The notes: generated by a model not told the origin, from the letters alone. 64,000 nucleotides of DNA from JACCSI01 sp963815285 (GCA_963815285.1 CAWFGB010000008.1:868001-932000); one strand, 5' to 3'. Counted from the first letter of the stretch, positions 9,798-21,603 are shown. Translations and numbers: made by a program.

Positions 9798-10940
9798 GTG
9801 CGCAAGCTCGCTGACTTCTGTCAGCAACACGAGTCGTGGCTCCTCCAGACCATCGAGGCGCTGGTGCTGATGGAGTCGCCGACCGACGACAAAGCGGCGG
9901 TCGATCGCTGCGGGACCGACTTGGCGACGCGGTTGCGCGAGATAGGTGGCCGGGTGCAGTCTGTGCCGGCGAGCACGGCCGGCGATCACCTGCGCGCCGA
10001 GTTCGGCCGTGGGGATCGGCAAGTCCTGCTGCTCGGCCACTTCGACACCGTGTGGCCCGTAGGCCAGCTGGCGGTGATGCCGCTGACACGACACGGCGAC
10101 CAGCTGAGAGGACCTGGTGTGCTCGACATGAAAGCTGGTATCGCGCTCGGCATGCTCGCCACACGCGCGCTGTTTGCCGCCGCCCCGCCCGACAACACCC
10201 GAGTCGTTATGCTCTGGACCACCGATGAAGAGACGGGCAGCCGGACATCGCGCGCCTTGCTCGAAACAGAGGCCAGAAGGAGTGAGGCCGTGCTCGTGCT
10301 CGAGCCGGCGCTTCCGGGCGGGGTACTGAAGACGAGGCGCAAGGGCTGTGGGCAGTACGAGATTGTGGTGCACGGCGAGGCCGCACATGCGGGGGTTGAT
10401 CCGGGCAAGGGTGTGAGCGCGATTCGTGAGCTGGCGCGACAGATCCTTGTCATTGAGACGCTGCAGGACCTCACGCGCGGGGTTTCAGTCAACGTCGGCG
10501 TCGTGACCGGTGGCACGCGCCCAAATGTCGTGGCCCCAGAGGCGCGCGCCATCGTGGACGTCCGGGCGCCGTCCACAGAGGACGCCGATCGAGTGGACAC
10601 CGCGCTCCGCGCGCTGACGCCGCACATCGACGGCGCCCGCATCATCGTCAGTGGTGGGTTCGAGCGCCCTCCCATGGAGCGAACCGAGGGGGTCGCGCGG
10701 CTTTACGCTTTAGCGCAGGCTGTCGGAACCGAACTCGGGCAGACCATTCAAGAAGGCACCACGGGCGGCGGGTCCGACGGCAACTTCTGTGCGGCCCTCG
10801 GCGTGGCGACCCTCGACGGACTTGGTGCCCTCGGCGACGGCGCGCACGCGCTCTCTGAACACGTGCTGATTTCCACGCTGACGAAACGCGCAGCGTTGCT
10901 GGCCGGCTTGCTGTCACGCCTCACACTGTCCTCGCACTGA
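9798..10940 (+). CDS. M20 family metallopeptidase (glutamate carboxypeptidase-like)
   Basis: 380-residue zinc hydrolase related to carboxypeptidase G2 and other M20 amidohydrolases. Metal and catalytic motifs are visible: LLGHFDTVWP (H81, D83), GPGVLDMKAG (D110), TTDEETGS (E144/E145) and a late HALSEH histidine. A dimerisation domain sits in the middle (about 185-290). The frame is open upstream to 9756, but that would run into the divergent gene; the GTG at 9798 is preferred. No signal peptide is seen, so it is probably cytoplasmic. The substrate is unknown: N-acyl amino acids or C-terminal glutamate are typical for the family. Confidence 0.88.
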   Translation: MRKLADFCQQHESWLLQTIEALVLMESPTDDKAAVDRCGTDLATRLREIGGRVQSVPASTAGDHLRAEFGRGDRQVLLLGHFDTVWPVGQLAVMPLTRHGDQLRGPGVLDMKAGIALGMLATRALFAAAPPDNTRVVMLWTTDEETGSRTSRALLETEARRSEAVLVLEPALPGGVLKTRRKGCGQYEIVVHGEAAHAGVDPGKGVSAIRELARQILVIETLQDLTRGVSVNVGVVTGGTRPNVVAPEARAIVDVRAPSTEDADRVDTALRALTPHIDGARIIVSGGFERPPMERTEGVARLYALAQAVGTELGQTIQEGTTGGGSDGNFCAALGVATLDGLGALGDGAHALSEHVLISTLTKRAALLAGLLSRLTLSSH

Positions 10941-10978
10941 GGCGGATTCGCCGCGAGCGTTAGTCAAACACCTGATTT

Positions 10979-11003
10979 GCCGATAGTTACCGCTGATATC
11001 GGC
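10979..11003. repeat. Small stem-loop ahead of the ClpA-like gene
   Basis: GCCGATA and TATCGGC arms flank an 11-base loop in the 116-base gap between the M20 peptidase and the ClpA-like gene. A 25-codon open frame starting at 11004 runs past the ClpA-like start in another frame and is not supported as a gene. Confidence 0.4.
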
Positions 11004-11056
11004 ATGGCCCTGGAATTGCTCTATCAAGATCAAACTCAAACCCGGAGCACGGCCTT

Positions 11057-13339
<2,283 letters not shown>

Positions 13340-13367
13340 TGATATTCCGGCTACCGCCGGGGCGTCG

Positions 13368-14381
13368 CTACCACAGCGACGCCTGAGCGGGGGCGGGCGC
13401 CGCCGCATCACGTGCTGTGGCTCCCTCCCCGCGGCGTTTGCGGGGCATAAGCCCGTATCTCGCTTTGAGCAGGCCCACCGTCCTCTTGACCCGCTCGGCG
13501 TAGTCCTTCGGGACATACTTCGACGCATACAGCTGGTCGTACTGCTCCGTCAGGGCCGGAAACGCGTCGCTCAGGAACCGCATGAAGTGGTCGCGGGTTC
13601 CGCCGTCGAGGAACAGGATGTTGGTGCCGACGAACCGCGCCCCATGATCCGCGATGGCCTTGATAGTCGCTTCGATCTTCGCCGGGTGCGTGGAGAAGCC
13701 TGGAACGAGCGGCGCCATCAGCACTCCTGCATCGAGCCCTGCGTCGACCATCTTGCGCACAGCACGGAGGCGCTGCAGCGGTGGCGCCGTGCCGGGCTCG
13801 AGCGTCCGCCAGGCGTCCTCGTCCACAGTTGGAACGCTCACGCACACCGAGGAGCCGCGAGTCTTAGCCATCAAGTCCTGCAGGACATCGATGTCGCGAA
13901 CGACCATAGGGCCCTTTGTAAGTAGACCCACCGGGGATCGACCCGCCGCGAGCGCTGTCAAGGTGCCGCGGGTCAGCTGGTACTGTCCCTCGATCGGCTG
14001 ATAGGGGTCGGTGGCCGTCCCCAGCGCGGCCAGCTCCCGCGTCCAGTTGGGGTGATCGAGCTCACGTCGCAGGATTTCGACGAAGTTGGTTTTGACGAAG
14101 ATCAGCGACGAAAAGTCATCACCAGATCCCAATTCGAGCTGTGTTTGGTAGCGGCGAGCGAAGCAGTAATGGCAGCCGTGCGTGCAGCCTCGATAGGGAT
14201 TGAGTGTCCACTCGAACGGCATGCCCTTCACACGGTTGAGCGCTGAACGGCACCGGATCTCTTGGTAGCGGGCGGCGTCGGCACGGCGCTCAGCCTCGGT
14301 CAGACCGTCAGGGCCCGAGTCCTTGACGACTCGCGCGACGTCACGAGTCGTGAGCAGCCGCGGCCCGAGATCGAACAGCAT
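13368..14381 (-). CDS. Radical SAM protein, Rv2578c/SplB-like family
   Basis: 337-residue radical SAM protein. The cluster motif is CTHGCHYC (C66, C70, C73), preceded by NPYRG as in the spore photoproduct lyase-like Rv2578c family, which is widespread and of unknown reaction. The C-terminal 25 residues are basic and alanine/proline-rich. It is the last gene of a minus-strand run and converges on the ClpA-like gene with 28 bases between stops. Its neighbours in sugar and LPS assembly give no clear hint of a shared role. Confidence 0.85.
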   Translation of the reverse strand: MLFDLGPRLLTTRDVARVVKDSGPDGLTEAERRADAARYQEIRCRSALNRVKGMPFEWTLNPYRGCTHGCHYCFARRYQTQLELGSGDDFSSLIFVKTNFVEILRRELDHPNWTRELAALGTATDPYQPIEGQYQLTRGTLTALAAGRSPVGLLTKGPMVVRDIDVLQDLMAKTRGSSVCVSVPTVDEDAWRTLEPGTAPPLQRLRAVRKMVDAGLDAGVLMAPLVPGFSTHPAKIEATIKAIADHGARFVGTNILFLDGGTRDHFMRFLSDAFPALTEQYDQLYASKYVPKDYAERVKRTVGLLKARYGLMPRKRRGEGATARDAAAPAPAQASLW

Positions 14382-14411
14382 CCGGTATTGTTTCGCTTTT
14401 ATTTCGCTAGA

Positions 14412-15362
14412 TCAAGCTGAAGCGTGGACCCGTCGTCTCCAGTGCTCCAGCAAGTCGTCTACGGTTTGCTCAATCGGTATCTCCGGCATCCAGCCGGTCG
14501 CTGCCGTAAGACGCGCATGATCGCCGACCAGGAGCGGCGCATCGGTGGGGCGAAAGAGGGCGGCATCCTGCACCAGCTTGATATTCGTCCGCGCGCGCGA
14601 CAGGAACCCGTCAACAAGCGCTCGAATACGTAGATGACGGCCCGAGCAGACGTTATACGGCTGCCCGGGCTGCGCTTGCGCCATCATCCCGACGTACGCC
14701 CGGACAACGTCACGAACATCGGTGAGATCTCGTTTCGGCTCGAGGTTACCGACGCGAAGGACCGGCTCCTGGCGGCCCGCCTCAATCTGTGCGATCTGAC
14801 GCGCGATGCCTGGCGCCACGAACGACGGGTCTTGCCCCGGCCCGGTGTGGTTGAACGCCCGCGCGATCAGCACGGCCATCCCATCGTCCTGGCAAGCACG
14901 AACGGCGAGCATCTCCTGCGCGAGTTTGCTGGTCGCGTAGGGGCTGCCCGGTGCCAGCGAATCGGCTTCACGCAAAGGACGGTCGAGTGGCTTGTAGATT
15001 GTTCCGGAACAGGTCACGAGTACGCGGGCGTTTGGTACCGATGCCCGAAGCGCGTTGAGCAGGTGATGTGTCGCTAACACATTGCCCTGATAGGTTTCCA
15101 GAATGAATTGCCATGACTGCCCGACGTGCGCGGCCCCGGCGAGATGGTAGACCGCACTGGGCGCGACCTCCGCGACGGCTTGGACCACGGCGGTCTGGTC
15201 GAGCAGTTCAACAGGCGCCCATTGCACCCCGGCGCGCGGTGCTGGCGCGTCCGAACCCGCGCGATACCAACCGACCACTGAATCGCGGTCAACGAGCAGG
15301 CGGTCGAGCAGGTGACGGCCGACAAATCCCGCGGCGCCCGTCACCAGAATTGGGCCCGCCAT
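14412..15362 (-). CDS. NAD(P)-dependent sugar epimerase/reductase, GDP-6-deoxy-mannose reductase-like
   Basis: 316-residue extended short-chain dehydrogenase. The Rossmann motif is VTGAAGFVGRHL and the catalytic YATSK carries Tyr and Lys. The stretches ARAFNHTGPGQ and RDLTDVRDVVRAY resemble Rmd, which reduces GDP-4-keto-6-deoxy-mannose to GDP-rhamnose. It starts three bases after the stop of the dTDP-glucose dehydratase gene, so the pair probably supply a deoxysugar for surface polysaccharide. The upstream enzyme is dTDP- rather than GDP-linked, so the true nucleotide sugar needs checking; a dTDP-4-keto-6-deoxyhexose reductase is the main alternative. Confidence 0.82.
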   Translation of the reverse strand: MAGPILVTGAAGFVGRHLLDRLLVDRDSVVGWYRAGSDAPAPRAGVQWAPVELLDQTAVVQAVAEVAPSAVYHLAGAAHVGQSWQFILETYQGNVLATHHLLNALRASVPNARVLVTCSGTIYKPLDRPLREADSLAPGSPYATSKLAQEMLAVRACQDDGMAVLIARAFNHTGPGQDPSFVAPGIARQIAQIEAGRQEPVLRVGNLEPKRDLTDVRDVVRAYVGMMAQAQPGQPYNVCSGRHLRIRALVDGFLSRARTNIKLVQDAALFRPTDAPLLVGDHARLTAATGWMPEIPIEQTVDDLLEHWRRRVHASA

Positions 15363-15365
15363 CGC

Positions 15366-16379
15366 TCAGGATCGGCGGCCATATTGCGCTTCGTAGTACG
15401 CCTTGAATGCCGGATCACGTTCCTTGATCGGCCGCCACCACCACTCGTTCTCGCGATACCAGGCGACGGTGTCGCGCAAACCCTGTTCGAAGCTCACCTG
15501 AGGGGCCCAGCCCCGTGCGCGCAGTTTGCTGGTATCGAGCGCGTAACGGCGATCGTGGCCGAGCCGATCCTGTACCGGCTTGATGAGCGAGGTCGGCTTG
15601 TCCATGAGCGACAGGATGCGGTGCGTGAGATCGAGGTTACGCACTTCGTTGCCGCCGCCGATGTTGTAGACCTCGCCATTTTCGCCCGTGGTGATCAGAT
15701 GATCGACGCCGCGGCAGTGATCGAGCACGTGCAGCCAGTCACGAACGTTGCCGCCGTCGCCGTAGAGCGGCACCGGGATGTCGTCCACCAGATTGGTGAC
15801 GAAGAGCGGCAGCACCTTCTCCGGGAACTGGTAGGGGCCATAGTTGTTCGACGCGCGGGTGATGATGACCGGGACGTCGTAGGTGGCGAAGTAGCTGTAG
15901 GCGAGCCGGTCTGCGCCGGCCTTGCTTGCCGAATATGGATTGCGGGGTTTCAGCTCGTCGCGCTCGGTGCTGGCGCCTTCGGGCACACTCCCGTAGACCT
16001 CGTCGGTCGAGATCTGCACGAAGCGGGTCAACCCCGTCGCACGCCGCGCCGCTTCGAGCAGCACGAAGGTCCCCTCGATATCGGTACGGATGAAGTCTCC
16101 GGCCGCCATGAGGGAACGGTCCACGTGCGTCTCGGCGGCGAAGTGCACGACGATATTGGCGCGTTCCACCAGCGGTCCGGCGACAGCGGCGTGGCAGATG
16201 TCGTCGTGGACGAACGTGTGGCGGGGATGATCCATCACGTCGTGCAGGTTCTCGCGCCGGCCCGCGTAGGTCAGCTTGTCGAGCGTCGTGACGTGCCAGT
16301 CGGGATGCGCCTCCAGCGCGTAGCGGACGAAGTTGCTGCCGATGAAACCGGCACCGCCTGTGACCAGAACTTCAACCAT
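15366..16379 (-). CDS. rfbB: dTDP-glucose 4,6-dehydratase
   Basis: 337-residue short-chain dehydrogenase converting dTDP-glucose to dTDP-4-keto-6-deoxyglucose, an early step toward rhamnose and other deoxysugars. LVTGGAGFIGSNF binds NAD, STDEVYG carries the Thr-Asp-Glu triad region and YSASKAGAD the Tyr and Lys. The ATG at 16379 gives the standard MVEVLVTGG start; a GTG four codons upstream is possible. It lies downstream of lptD and directly before the Rmd-like reductase. rmlA, rmlC and rmlD are not in the window. Confidence 0.94.
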   Translation of the reverse strand: MVEVLVTGGAGFIGSNFVRYALEAHPDWHVTTLDKLTYAGRRENLHDVMDHPRHTFVHDDICHAAVAGPLVERANIVVHFAAETHVDRSLMAAGDFIRTDIEGTFVLLEAARRATGLTRFVQISTDEVYGSVPEGASTERDELKPRNPYSASKAGADRLAYSYFATYDVPVIITRASNNYGPYQFPEKVLPLFVTNLVDDIPVPLYGDGGNVRDWLHVLDHCRGVDHLITTGENGEVYNIGGGNEVRNLDLTHRILSLMDKPTSLIKPVQDRLGHDRRYALDTSKLRARGWAPQVSFEQGLRDTVAWYRENEWWWRPIKERDPAFKAYYEAQYGRRS

Positions 16380-16440
16380 CGGTGGGACCACTCATAGTGA
16401 AGACGCGCGACCCGTCATGGGCAGGTCGCTGATTGTACTG

Positions 16441-18735
16441 TCACTGCTGCCCGCCGCCAAAGTTGCCGAGAAAATTCGAAAACGTGCCGATTCCGGCAAG
16501 CGTGAAGGACAGGTTGAACCGCCGGTCCTTTGGGTACAGGAATCTGGGATCGCTCGAAGGGTAGTTATGCACTTGGTACTCGACCGCGATACCGCAGCAC
16601 TGGGCGTTATAGGCCCCAATCAACCGGTACTGCATCAGGTTCTCCCGTCCGACGTCGTAGTTCAATGAGCCGTTGACGCTGAAGCGCTGGCTCGGCGACT
16701 TGACCGTCGAACTCGCCTGCAGGTAGTTGTCCGCGTTGAGTCCGGCGGCGCCAGTCGCGTACTTGCGGTGGCCCCAGCCGCCACTGGCGTCCATCCTCGG
16801 CGACGTCACTCCGCCGTTCAGGCTGACCCCCTGAAGCATGCCGGTCTCGTCGGTCGGGTCGTACTCCATGTTGAAGGCGACGGTGGAGTTCGTGACCGGC
16901 CTGGCTCGGACCGCGATCGAGATCGGCGAAAACGAACTGGGTGGCCGATAGTAATAGGTGAGGCCGTACTGGCTGTCGAAGACGCTGGCATTGGGATTCG
17001 AATAATAGCTTTGCCGCACTGACACGCTCACTAGATCGCGCGGCGCCGTGGGCGCGGCCGCCGGATCGACCGGCGTCTTTCGCACCAGGACACGATTGTC
17101 AACGCCGTACGTGACGCGGGTCGTGTCGCCGACGATCACCGAGCCCGCCGTCGAAGAGATCTGGCCGGCGTTGTCGATGGCCGTGGTTCTCTGGAGGCCG
17201 AAAAAGGGCTCCACCACGTGCTTGAGGCGGTTGGCGAGGGCATTGTTGGGTGTGAACACGCGGGTGAGGGTCGGGCCGAACGCCTCGACACCTATTTCCG
17301 CGTAGCGACGGGTGATGGGCACCGGCGAGTGGACGCCGTTCACGAGGCTATGGGAATAACGAGTCAACCTGTAGGTAAGCGACCCTGTAGTCGTGAGATA
17401 CGGAAGCTTCACGAACGGCGCCCGGACGGTCGAACGGCCGTCGAGAGAATCGAGGCTGACATCGATATCGGTTGGCTCCCCCGCCTCATAGAATCGACTG
17501 ATCGACACCGTTCGATTGAAATCGACGTTGCCACCCACGAACAGAGGGAAGCGGCCGATCTGCTGACTCGAGATGGCCGTGGAGAACCCGGGAGCGTTGC
17601 CGTAGATCGAGGATTGAGTCGATGAATAAAAGGACTCGGTGCGCGAGTACACGCCGTTGACGGCCACTCGGCTCCACGATTTGGTCGCACCGAAGTTCAC
17701 CGACCGCCGGCCCATGGTCGAATCGAAGATGTTGTTGTTGTAGAGCTGCTTGGTCGTGAGATTCGAAAAGTAATTGACCGATCCGCGCATGGTGACGCCA
17801 GCACCGAGGTTCTGTACCACCGTACTCCGCAACTCGTAGCTTCTCTGCGCCTCCCCAGCGGCTGCGTCGGACAAGAGTTCTGGGGGGGTGCTCTCATTCA
17901 GCCAGTATGCGTCCGCGGTCCCGTACGACACCGGGCTCGCGGCGTAGCGGTACTCGGCACCGGCCCCCTGCCCGCGCGACAAGAACCAGTCGTGGAACAG
18001 CGTGGCATCCTGACTACGGTCGATTGCCCAGAAAAACGCGTTGGAGATCGACGGGCCGCGGTACGTCGAACGCCCGTAGGTCGGCAGCAGGAAGCCAGTC
18101 GCCCGGTCGTCGCTTTGGATCGGGTAGTACATCACCGGAAGATAAAACACCGGGACATCCTTGACCCTGAGGACGGCGTTGCGGAGGATGGCGTAATCTT
18201 CGATTTGAATGGTGGCGGTTCCGCTGACCACATCCCATCTGGGGGTCGGCTGAACGCAGGTGGTAAAGCTTCCCCTGGTAATGCGATACCTGTTCTCGCC
18301 GATCTTTTCTATCACCTCGCCGTAGAAATACATGTCGGGCTCGAGCGTGCCGAACATGCTCCTGATCTCGGCGACGCGCTCCTCGAGCGAGGCCGAGCCC
18401 GAGGCGGTGTGGAAGGTGCCGAGGCCCGTCCTGGTGTTGAAGACCACGCGTTCGGCGGTCAGACGCGCAGTTGGCGAAACCATCAAGACATTGCCTGTCG
18501 CCTCGAGTTCGCCGGTGGTCACGTTCCAGATGAGGTCGTCGGCGAAGATTTGCTGACCCTCGTTGCTGCCCGAGCCGTTGCACTCGACTTCGCGCATCAA
18601 CCGGACACGGTCGGCGTCGATCTTGTCCAGGGTGAGCTGCTTGCATTCCCACCCAGGAATGGTTTGCGCGGCAGCAGGCGCGGCCGCGAGGCAGAACAGC
18701 AGGCACAGAGACGCAACACGCGCGGCAAGCTTCAT
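16441..18735 (-). CDS. lptD: LPS-assembly outer-membrane protein LptD
   Basis: 764-residue protein with a signal peptide (hydrophobic 8-20, cleavage after AAAQ near residue 24), an N-terminal LptA/OstA-like beta-jellyroll (about 40-190) and a long beta-barrel domain rich in alternating aromatic and polar residues (about 200-764) with the LptD-typical YYPIQSDDRATGFLLP segment. LptD inserts lipopolysaccharide into the outer leaflet, so the host is a diderm that probably makes LPS. Its ATG overlaps the folC stop by one base (TGATG), indicating translational coupling. It ends close to the QQ C-terminus without the usual terminal aromatic residue. Confidence 0.92.
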   Translation of the reverse strand: MKLAARVASLCLLFCLAAAPAAAQTIPGWECKQLTLDKIDADRVRLMREVECNGSGSNEGQQIFADDLIWNVTTGELEATGNVLMVSPTARLTAERVVFNTRTGLGTFHTASGSASLEERVAEIRSMFGTLEPDMYFYGEVIEKIGENRYRITRGSFTTCVQPTPRWDVVSGTATIQIEDYAILRNAVLRVKDVPVFYLPVMYYPIQSDDRATGFLLPTYGRSTYRGPSISNAFFWAIDRSQDATLFHDWFLSRGQGAGAEYRYAASPVSYGTADAYWLNESTPPELLSDAAAGEAQRSYELRSTVVQNLGAGVTMRGSVNYFSNLTTKQLYNNNIFDSTMGRRSVNFGATKSWSRVAVNGVYSRTESFYSSTQSSIYGNAPGFSTAISSQQIGRFPLFVGGNVDFNRTVSISRFYEAGEPTDIDVSLDSLDGRSTVRAPFVKLPYLTTTGSLTYRLTRYSHSLVNGVHSPVPITRRYAEIGVEAFGPTLTRVFTPNNALANRLKHVVEPFFGLQRTTAIDNAGQISSTAGSVIVGDTTRVTYGVDNRVLVRKTPVDPAAAPTAPRDLVSVSVRQSYYSNPNASVFDSQYGLTYYYRPPSSFSPISIAVRARPVTNSTVAFNMEYDPTDETGMLQGVSLNGGVTSPRMDASGGWGHRKYATGAAGLNADNYLQASSTVKSPSQRFSVNGSLNYDVGRENLMQYRLIGAYNAQCCGIAVEYQVHNYPSSDPRFLYPKDRRFNLSFTLAGIGTFSNFLGNFGGGQQ

Positions 18736-20009
18736 CAGTTCAGAAAAAACGGGCTGGCACTCGAAGGATAGCGTACGGCCGCCGCACCTTGTGCCAGCAA
18801 TTGGGCTCGCACGGGACCGACGAGAAATATCGAACCCGCCACCACCACGCGCGGGTCGACGGCGAGGGCGTCCTGCACGGCTGCGCTGGGATCATCGTGG
18901 CGCTCAATCACCGCATCGGGCAGAGCGTCGCGTATGCGCTTGCCGAGCTCCTGCGCGTCGAGTGCGCGCGGCGTAGGCGCGGTTGTCGCCACAAATCGTG
19001 AGGCCGCCGGGGCGAGCGCACGAACAAGGGCCGCGACGTCCTTGTCGCGCATGATGCCGCAGACGAGGGGCAGAGGGCCGACGGTAGCGAGGACGTAGTC
19101 GGTCAGGGCCTGTGCGCCTGCGGGATTATGAGCGGCATCGAGCAGTACATCGCCCGCATTTGGAACTCGGAGCCACTCCAGTCGCGCCGGCCACTCGACC
19201 GTTGTCAGCGCCTCGACGATATTGGCTCGTGTCACGGTCTGTCCGAGCGCGTTACAGCGCTTGAGGACTTCGACGGCGATCGAGGCGTTCTGCTTCTGGT
19301 GCACGCCGTTGAGGGCGAGCTCGACGGGACTTCCCGCGGTTGCAGGTGTGGCCCAGATAATTGGCGCACCCTTCGCCCGTGCGGCCTGGTCGATCACCTC
19401 GCGAGCGTCCGGAGGCATCACTCCCGCGACCACTGGCACTCCGGGCTTGATGATGCCGGCCTTCTCGAAGGCGATCTGCGACAGCGTGGTCCCCAGATGG
19501 CGTTCGTGGTCGAACGCGATAGAGGTGATGGCCGCGATGGCCGGCGTGATGACGTTGGTCGCATCGTAGCGGCCGCCCAGCCCTACCTCGATGACGGCCA
19601 CAGAGACAGCCGCGCGACGAAAGGCCTCGAAGGCGATGGCGCTCGTGACTTCAAAGAAGGTCGGCGGGTGCGGCAGGACCCCATCAGTCGTTAGCCGGTC
19701 CACGATTTCGAGCACGTCGCTCGAGATCTCGTCGAACGCCACAGGAGTGATCGGCACGCCGTCAATGACAATCCGTTCCTCGATCTCGGTGAGATGAGGT
19801 GAGGTGTAGCGGCCGGTCCGGTGCCCCGCAGCGCGCAGCCCGCGCTCGACCATGGCCGTCACCGATCCTTTGCCGTTAGTGCCGCCGACGTGAATGGTCG
19901 GGAACGCCCGATCGGGCCGATTCAAGGCCTGGAGGACTGCGGTGATGTTGTCGAGACCTAGTTTTATCCCGAACTGTTCGAGAGCAAAAAGGCGCTCACG
20001 CGACGTCAT
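18735..20009 (-). CDS. folC: Bifunctional folylpolyglutamate synthase/dihydrofolate synthase
   Basis: 424-residue Mur-ligase-type enzyme that adds glutamate to dihydropteroate and/or extends the folate polyglutamate tail. The P-loop HVGGTNGKGS lies at about 41-50, a second ATP-site motif GLGGRYDATN near 144-153, and LLDAAHNPAGA in the C-terminal domain. The gene overlaps accD by 14 bases upstream and lptD by one base downstream. accD-folC adjacency is common in bacteria. Confidence 0.95.
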   Translation of the reverse strand: MTSRERLFALEQFGIKLGLDNITAVLQALNRPDRAFPTIHVGGTNGKGSVTAMVERGLRAAGHRTGRYTSPHLTEIEERIVIDGVPITPVAFDEISSDVLEIVDRLTTDGVLPHPPTFFEVTSAIAFEAFRRAAVSVAVIEVGLGGRYDATNVITPAIAAITSIAFDHERHLGTTLSQIAFEKAGIIKPGVPVVAGVMPPDAREVIDQAARAKGAPIIWATPATAGSPVELALNGVHQKQNASIAVEVLKRCNALGQTVTRANIVEALTTVEWPARLEWLRVPNAGDVLLDAAHNPAGAQALTDYVLATVGPLPLVCGIMRDKDVAALVRALAPAASRFVATTAPTPRALDAQELGKRIRDALPDAVIERHDDPSAAVQDALAVDPRVVVAGSIFLVGPVRAQLLAQGAAAVRYPSSASPFFLN

Positions 20010-20856
20010 GGGCTGGCGGCAGCATGAAGCCCAGCGCCCGCGCGATCGTGGCCTTCAGCTCACGCCGATCCACCACCAGATCGAGCATGCCGCGCTCGAG
20101 CAGGAACTCGCTGCGCTGGAAGCCGTCCGGCAGCTTCTGGCGAATCGTCTGTTCGATCACGCGAGGCCCGGCAAAGCCGATCAGGGCTTTCGGCTCGGCG
20201 ATGTTGAAGTCGCCCAGCATCGCGAAGCTCGCCGTCACACCGCCGGTTGTCGGATCGGTCAGCACCGAGATGTACGGAAGGCGTGCGCGATCGAGCCGCG
20301 CCAGCGCTGCCGAGATCTTCGCCATCTGCATCAGCGACAACGTGCCCTCCATCATCCGCGCGCCGCCCGAACACGACACGATGATGAGCGGCAGCCGGCG
20401 CGTCAAGGCAGTCTCGGCCGCCCGGACAATCTTTTCGCCCATCACCACGCCCATGCTGCCGCCGATGAACGCGTACTCCATGGCCGCCACGACGGCCTCG
20501 CGCCCGTCGATCCGGCCGACGCCGACGATCATGGCATCAGCCAAGCCGGTCGCCTTCTCACTGGCATCGAGCCGATTGCGGTACGGCTTGGTGTCGGTGA
20601 AGTGAAGCGGGTCGTTCGACTTGAGGGCGGTGTCGTGCTCGACCCAATGCTCGCCGTCGAACAGCATCAACAGGCGCTCGCGCGCCGTCAGTCTGAAGTG
20701 GTGAGCGCACTTGGTGCAGACGCTCAGGCTCTTGAACAGGTCCCGGGTGTAGATGATCGCGTCACACTCCGGACACTTGACCCACAGCCCTTCGGGGACG
20801 CGGCTGGCCTTGTCCGGCGCCGCGATCGGCTTGCGAGCCTTCTTGAACCAGGCCAT
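19996..20856 (-). CDS. accD: Acetyl-CoA carboxylase carboxyltransferase subunit beta
   Basis: 286-residue beta subunit of the acetyl-CoA carboxylase carboxyltransferase, making malonyl-CoA for fatty-acid synthesis with AccA. The N-terminal zinc ribbon CPEC...CTKC is intact, followed by the crotonase-fold transferase domain with SCSGGARMMEG and DPTTGGVTASFA motifs. The frame is open upstream past 21000, but the ATG at 20856 gives the normal MAWFKKARKP start. It is followed by folC with a 14-base overlap. accA is not in the window. Confidence 0.95.
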   Translation of the reverse strand: MAWFKKARKPIAAPDKASRVPEGLWVKCPECDAIIYTRDLFKSLSVCTKCAHHFRLTARERLLMLFDGEHWVEHDTALKSNDPLHFTDTKPYRNRLDASEKATGLADAMIVGVGRIDGREAVVAAMEYAFIGGSMGVVMGEKIVRAAETALTRRLPLIIVSCSGGARMMEGTLSLMQMAKISAALARLDRARLPYISVLTDPTTGGVTASFAMLGDFNIAEPKALIGFAGPRVIEQTIRQKLPDGFQRSEFLLERGMLDLVVDRRELKATIARALGFMLPPAHDVA

Positions 20857-20902
20857 CCCGGCAGGATAGCAGACTCGGGCGCGTTCACCGCTTCGAGTCG
20901 TG

Positions 20903-21547
20903 CTAAGTGCGAGTTCGAGGCACGTAATATCGGGTCCCTTTGCCCATGCCGTGAATCTGCCGGACCAGATCGTCGAGTGCCTCGTCGCTCGCCTCCGGCT
21001 CGAACTCTGACGTTTCAACCACGAGCAGAGGCGTCGTGCTGTAGTGGAAGAAGAAGTGCTGATACGCCTCGTTCAGCTCGCGCAGGTACTCGGCATCGGG
21101 CGCCGGAACGGGCCGCTCCGGGTCCGGCGGCTTGTCACGGACCCGACGGATCAGCACGTCGGTCGGGGCCTGCAGATAGACGACGAGATCGGGCCCCGGC
21201 ACGTCTCGCGACAGGAGGTCGTACAACCGCTGGTAGATGAACAGTTCGTTGTCGTCCAGATTGAGGTAGGCGAAGATCTTGTCGCGATCGAAGACGTAGT
21301 CGCAGACGATTGTGTGCGCAAACAGGTCGGCCTGCCGGATGTCCATCAGCTGTCGATGGCGGTTGAGCAGGTAAAACAGCTGGGCCTGCAGGGCAGCGCC
21401 CGGCCGGTCATTGTAGAAATCCGTCAGAAACGGGTTATCCGCTTCTTCAAGGACGGCCGTCCCGTCGATGCGGCTGGCTAACCGTTCCGCCAGCCTGGTC
21501 TTGCCGACCCCGATCGGGCCTTCGATGGCAATGTATCGAAACGCCAC
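20903..21547 (-). CDS. Deoxynucleoside kinase family protein
   Basis: 214-residue P-loop kinase related to deoxyadenosine/deoxyguanosine kinases, which phosphorylate salvaged deoxynucleosides. The Walker A motif is EGPIGVGKT just after the N-terminus, CDYVFDRDKIFA is the region of the substrate-binding DRS/ERS-like motif, and RRVRDKPPDPERP fits the lid. The frame is open to 21601 through a repeat-derived WNIGTLEHWN segment; the GTG at 21547, which gives an immediate strand-loop N-terminus, is more likely. It is the first gene of the run leading to accD and is divergent from the racemase gene. Confidence 0.87.
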   Translation of the reverse strand: MAFRYIAIEGPIGVGKTRLAERLASRIDGTAVLEEADNPFLTDFYNDRPGAALQAQLFYLLNRHRQLMDIRQADLFAHTIVCDYVFDRDKIFAYLNLDDNELFIYQRLYDLLSRDVPGPDLVVYLQAPTDVLIRRVRDKPPDPERPVPAPDAEYLRELNEAYQHFFFHYSTTPLLVVETSEFEPEASDEALDDLVRQIHGMGKGTRYYVPRTRT

Positions 21548-21562
21548 GCGCGCCGCAGTATA

Positions 21563-21603
21563 GTTCCAATGTTCCAAGGTTCCAATGTTCCAGGGTTCCA
21601 ATG
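21563..21603. repeat. Five tandem 8-bp GTTCCAAT-type repeats
   Basis: Five contiguous octamers read GTTCCAAT, GTTCCAAG, GTTCCAAT, GTTCCAGG, GTTCCAAT, giving a 16-bp higher-order period. They fill the divergent space between the deoxynucleoside kinase and the enolase-superfamily gene, and the ATG of the latter (21601-21603) uses the last AAT plus the next G. Related octamers lie at 7268-7297. Confidence 0.9.
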
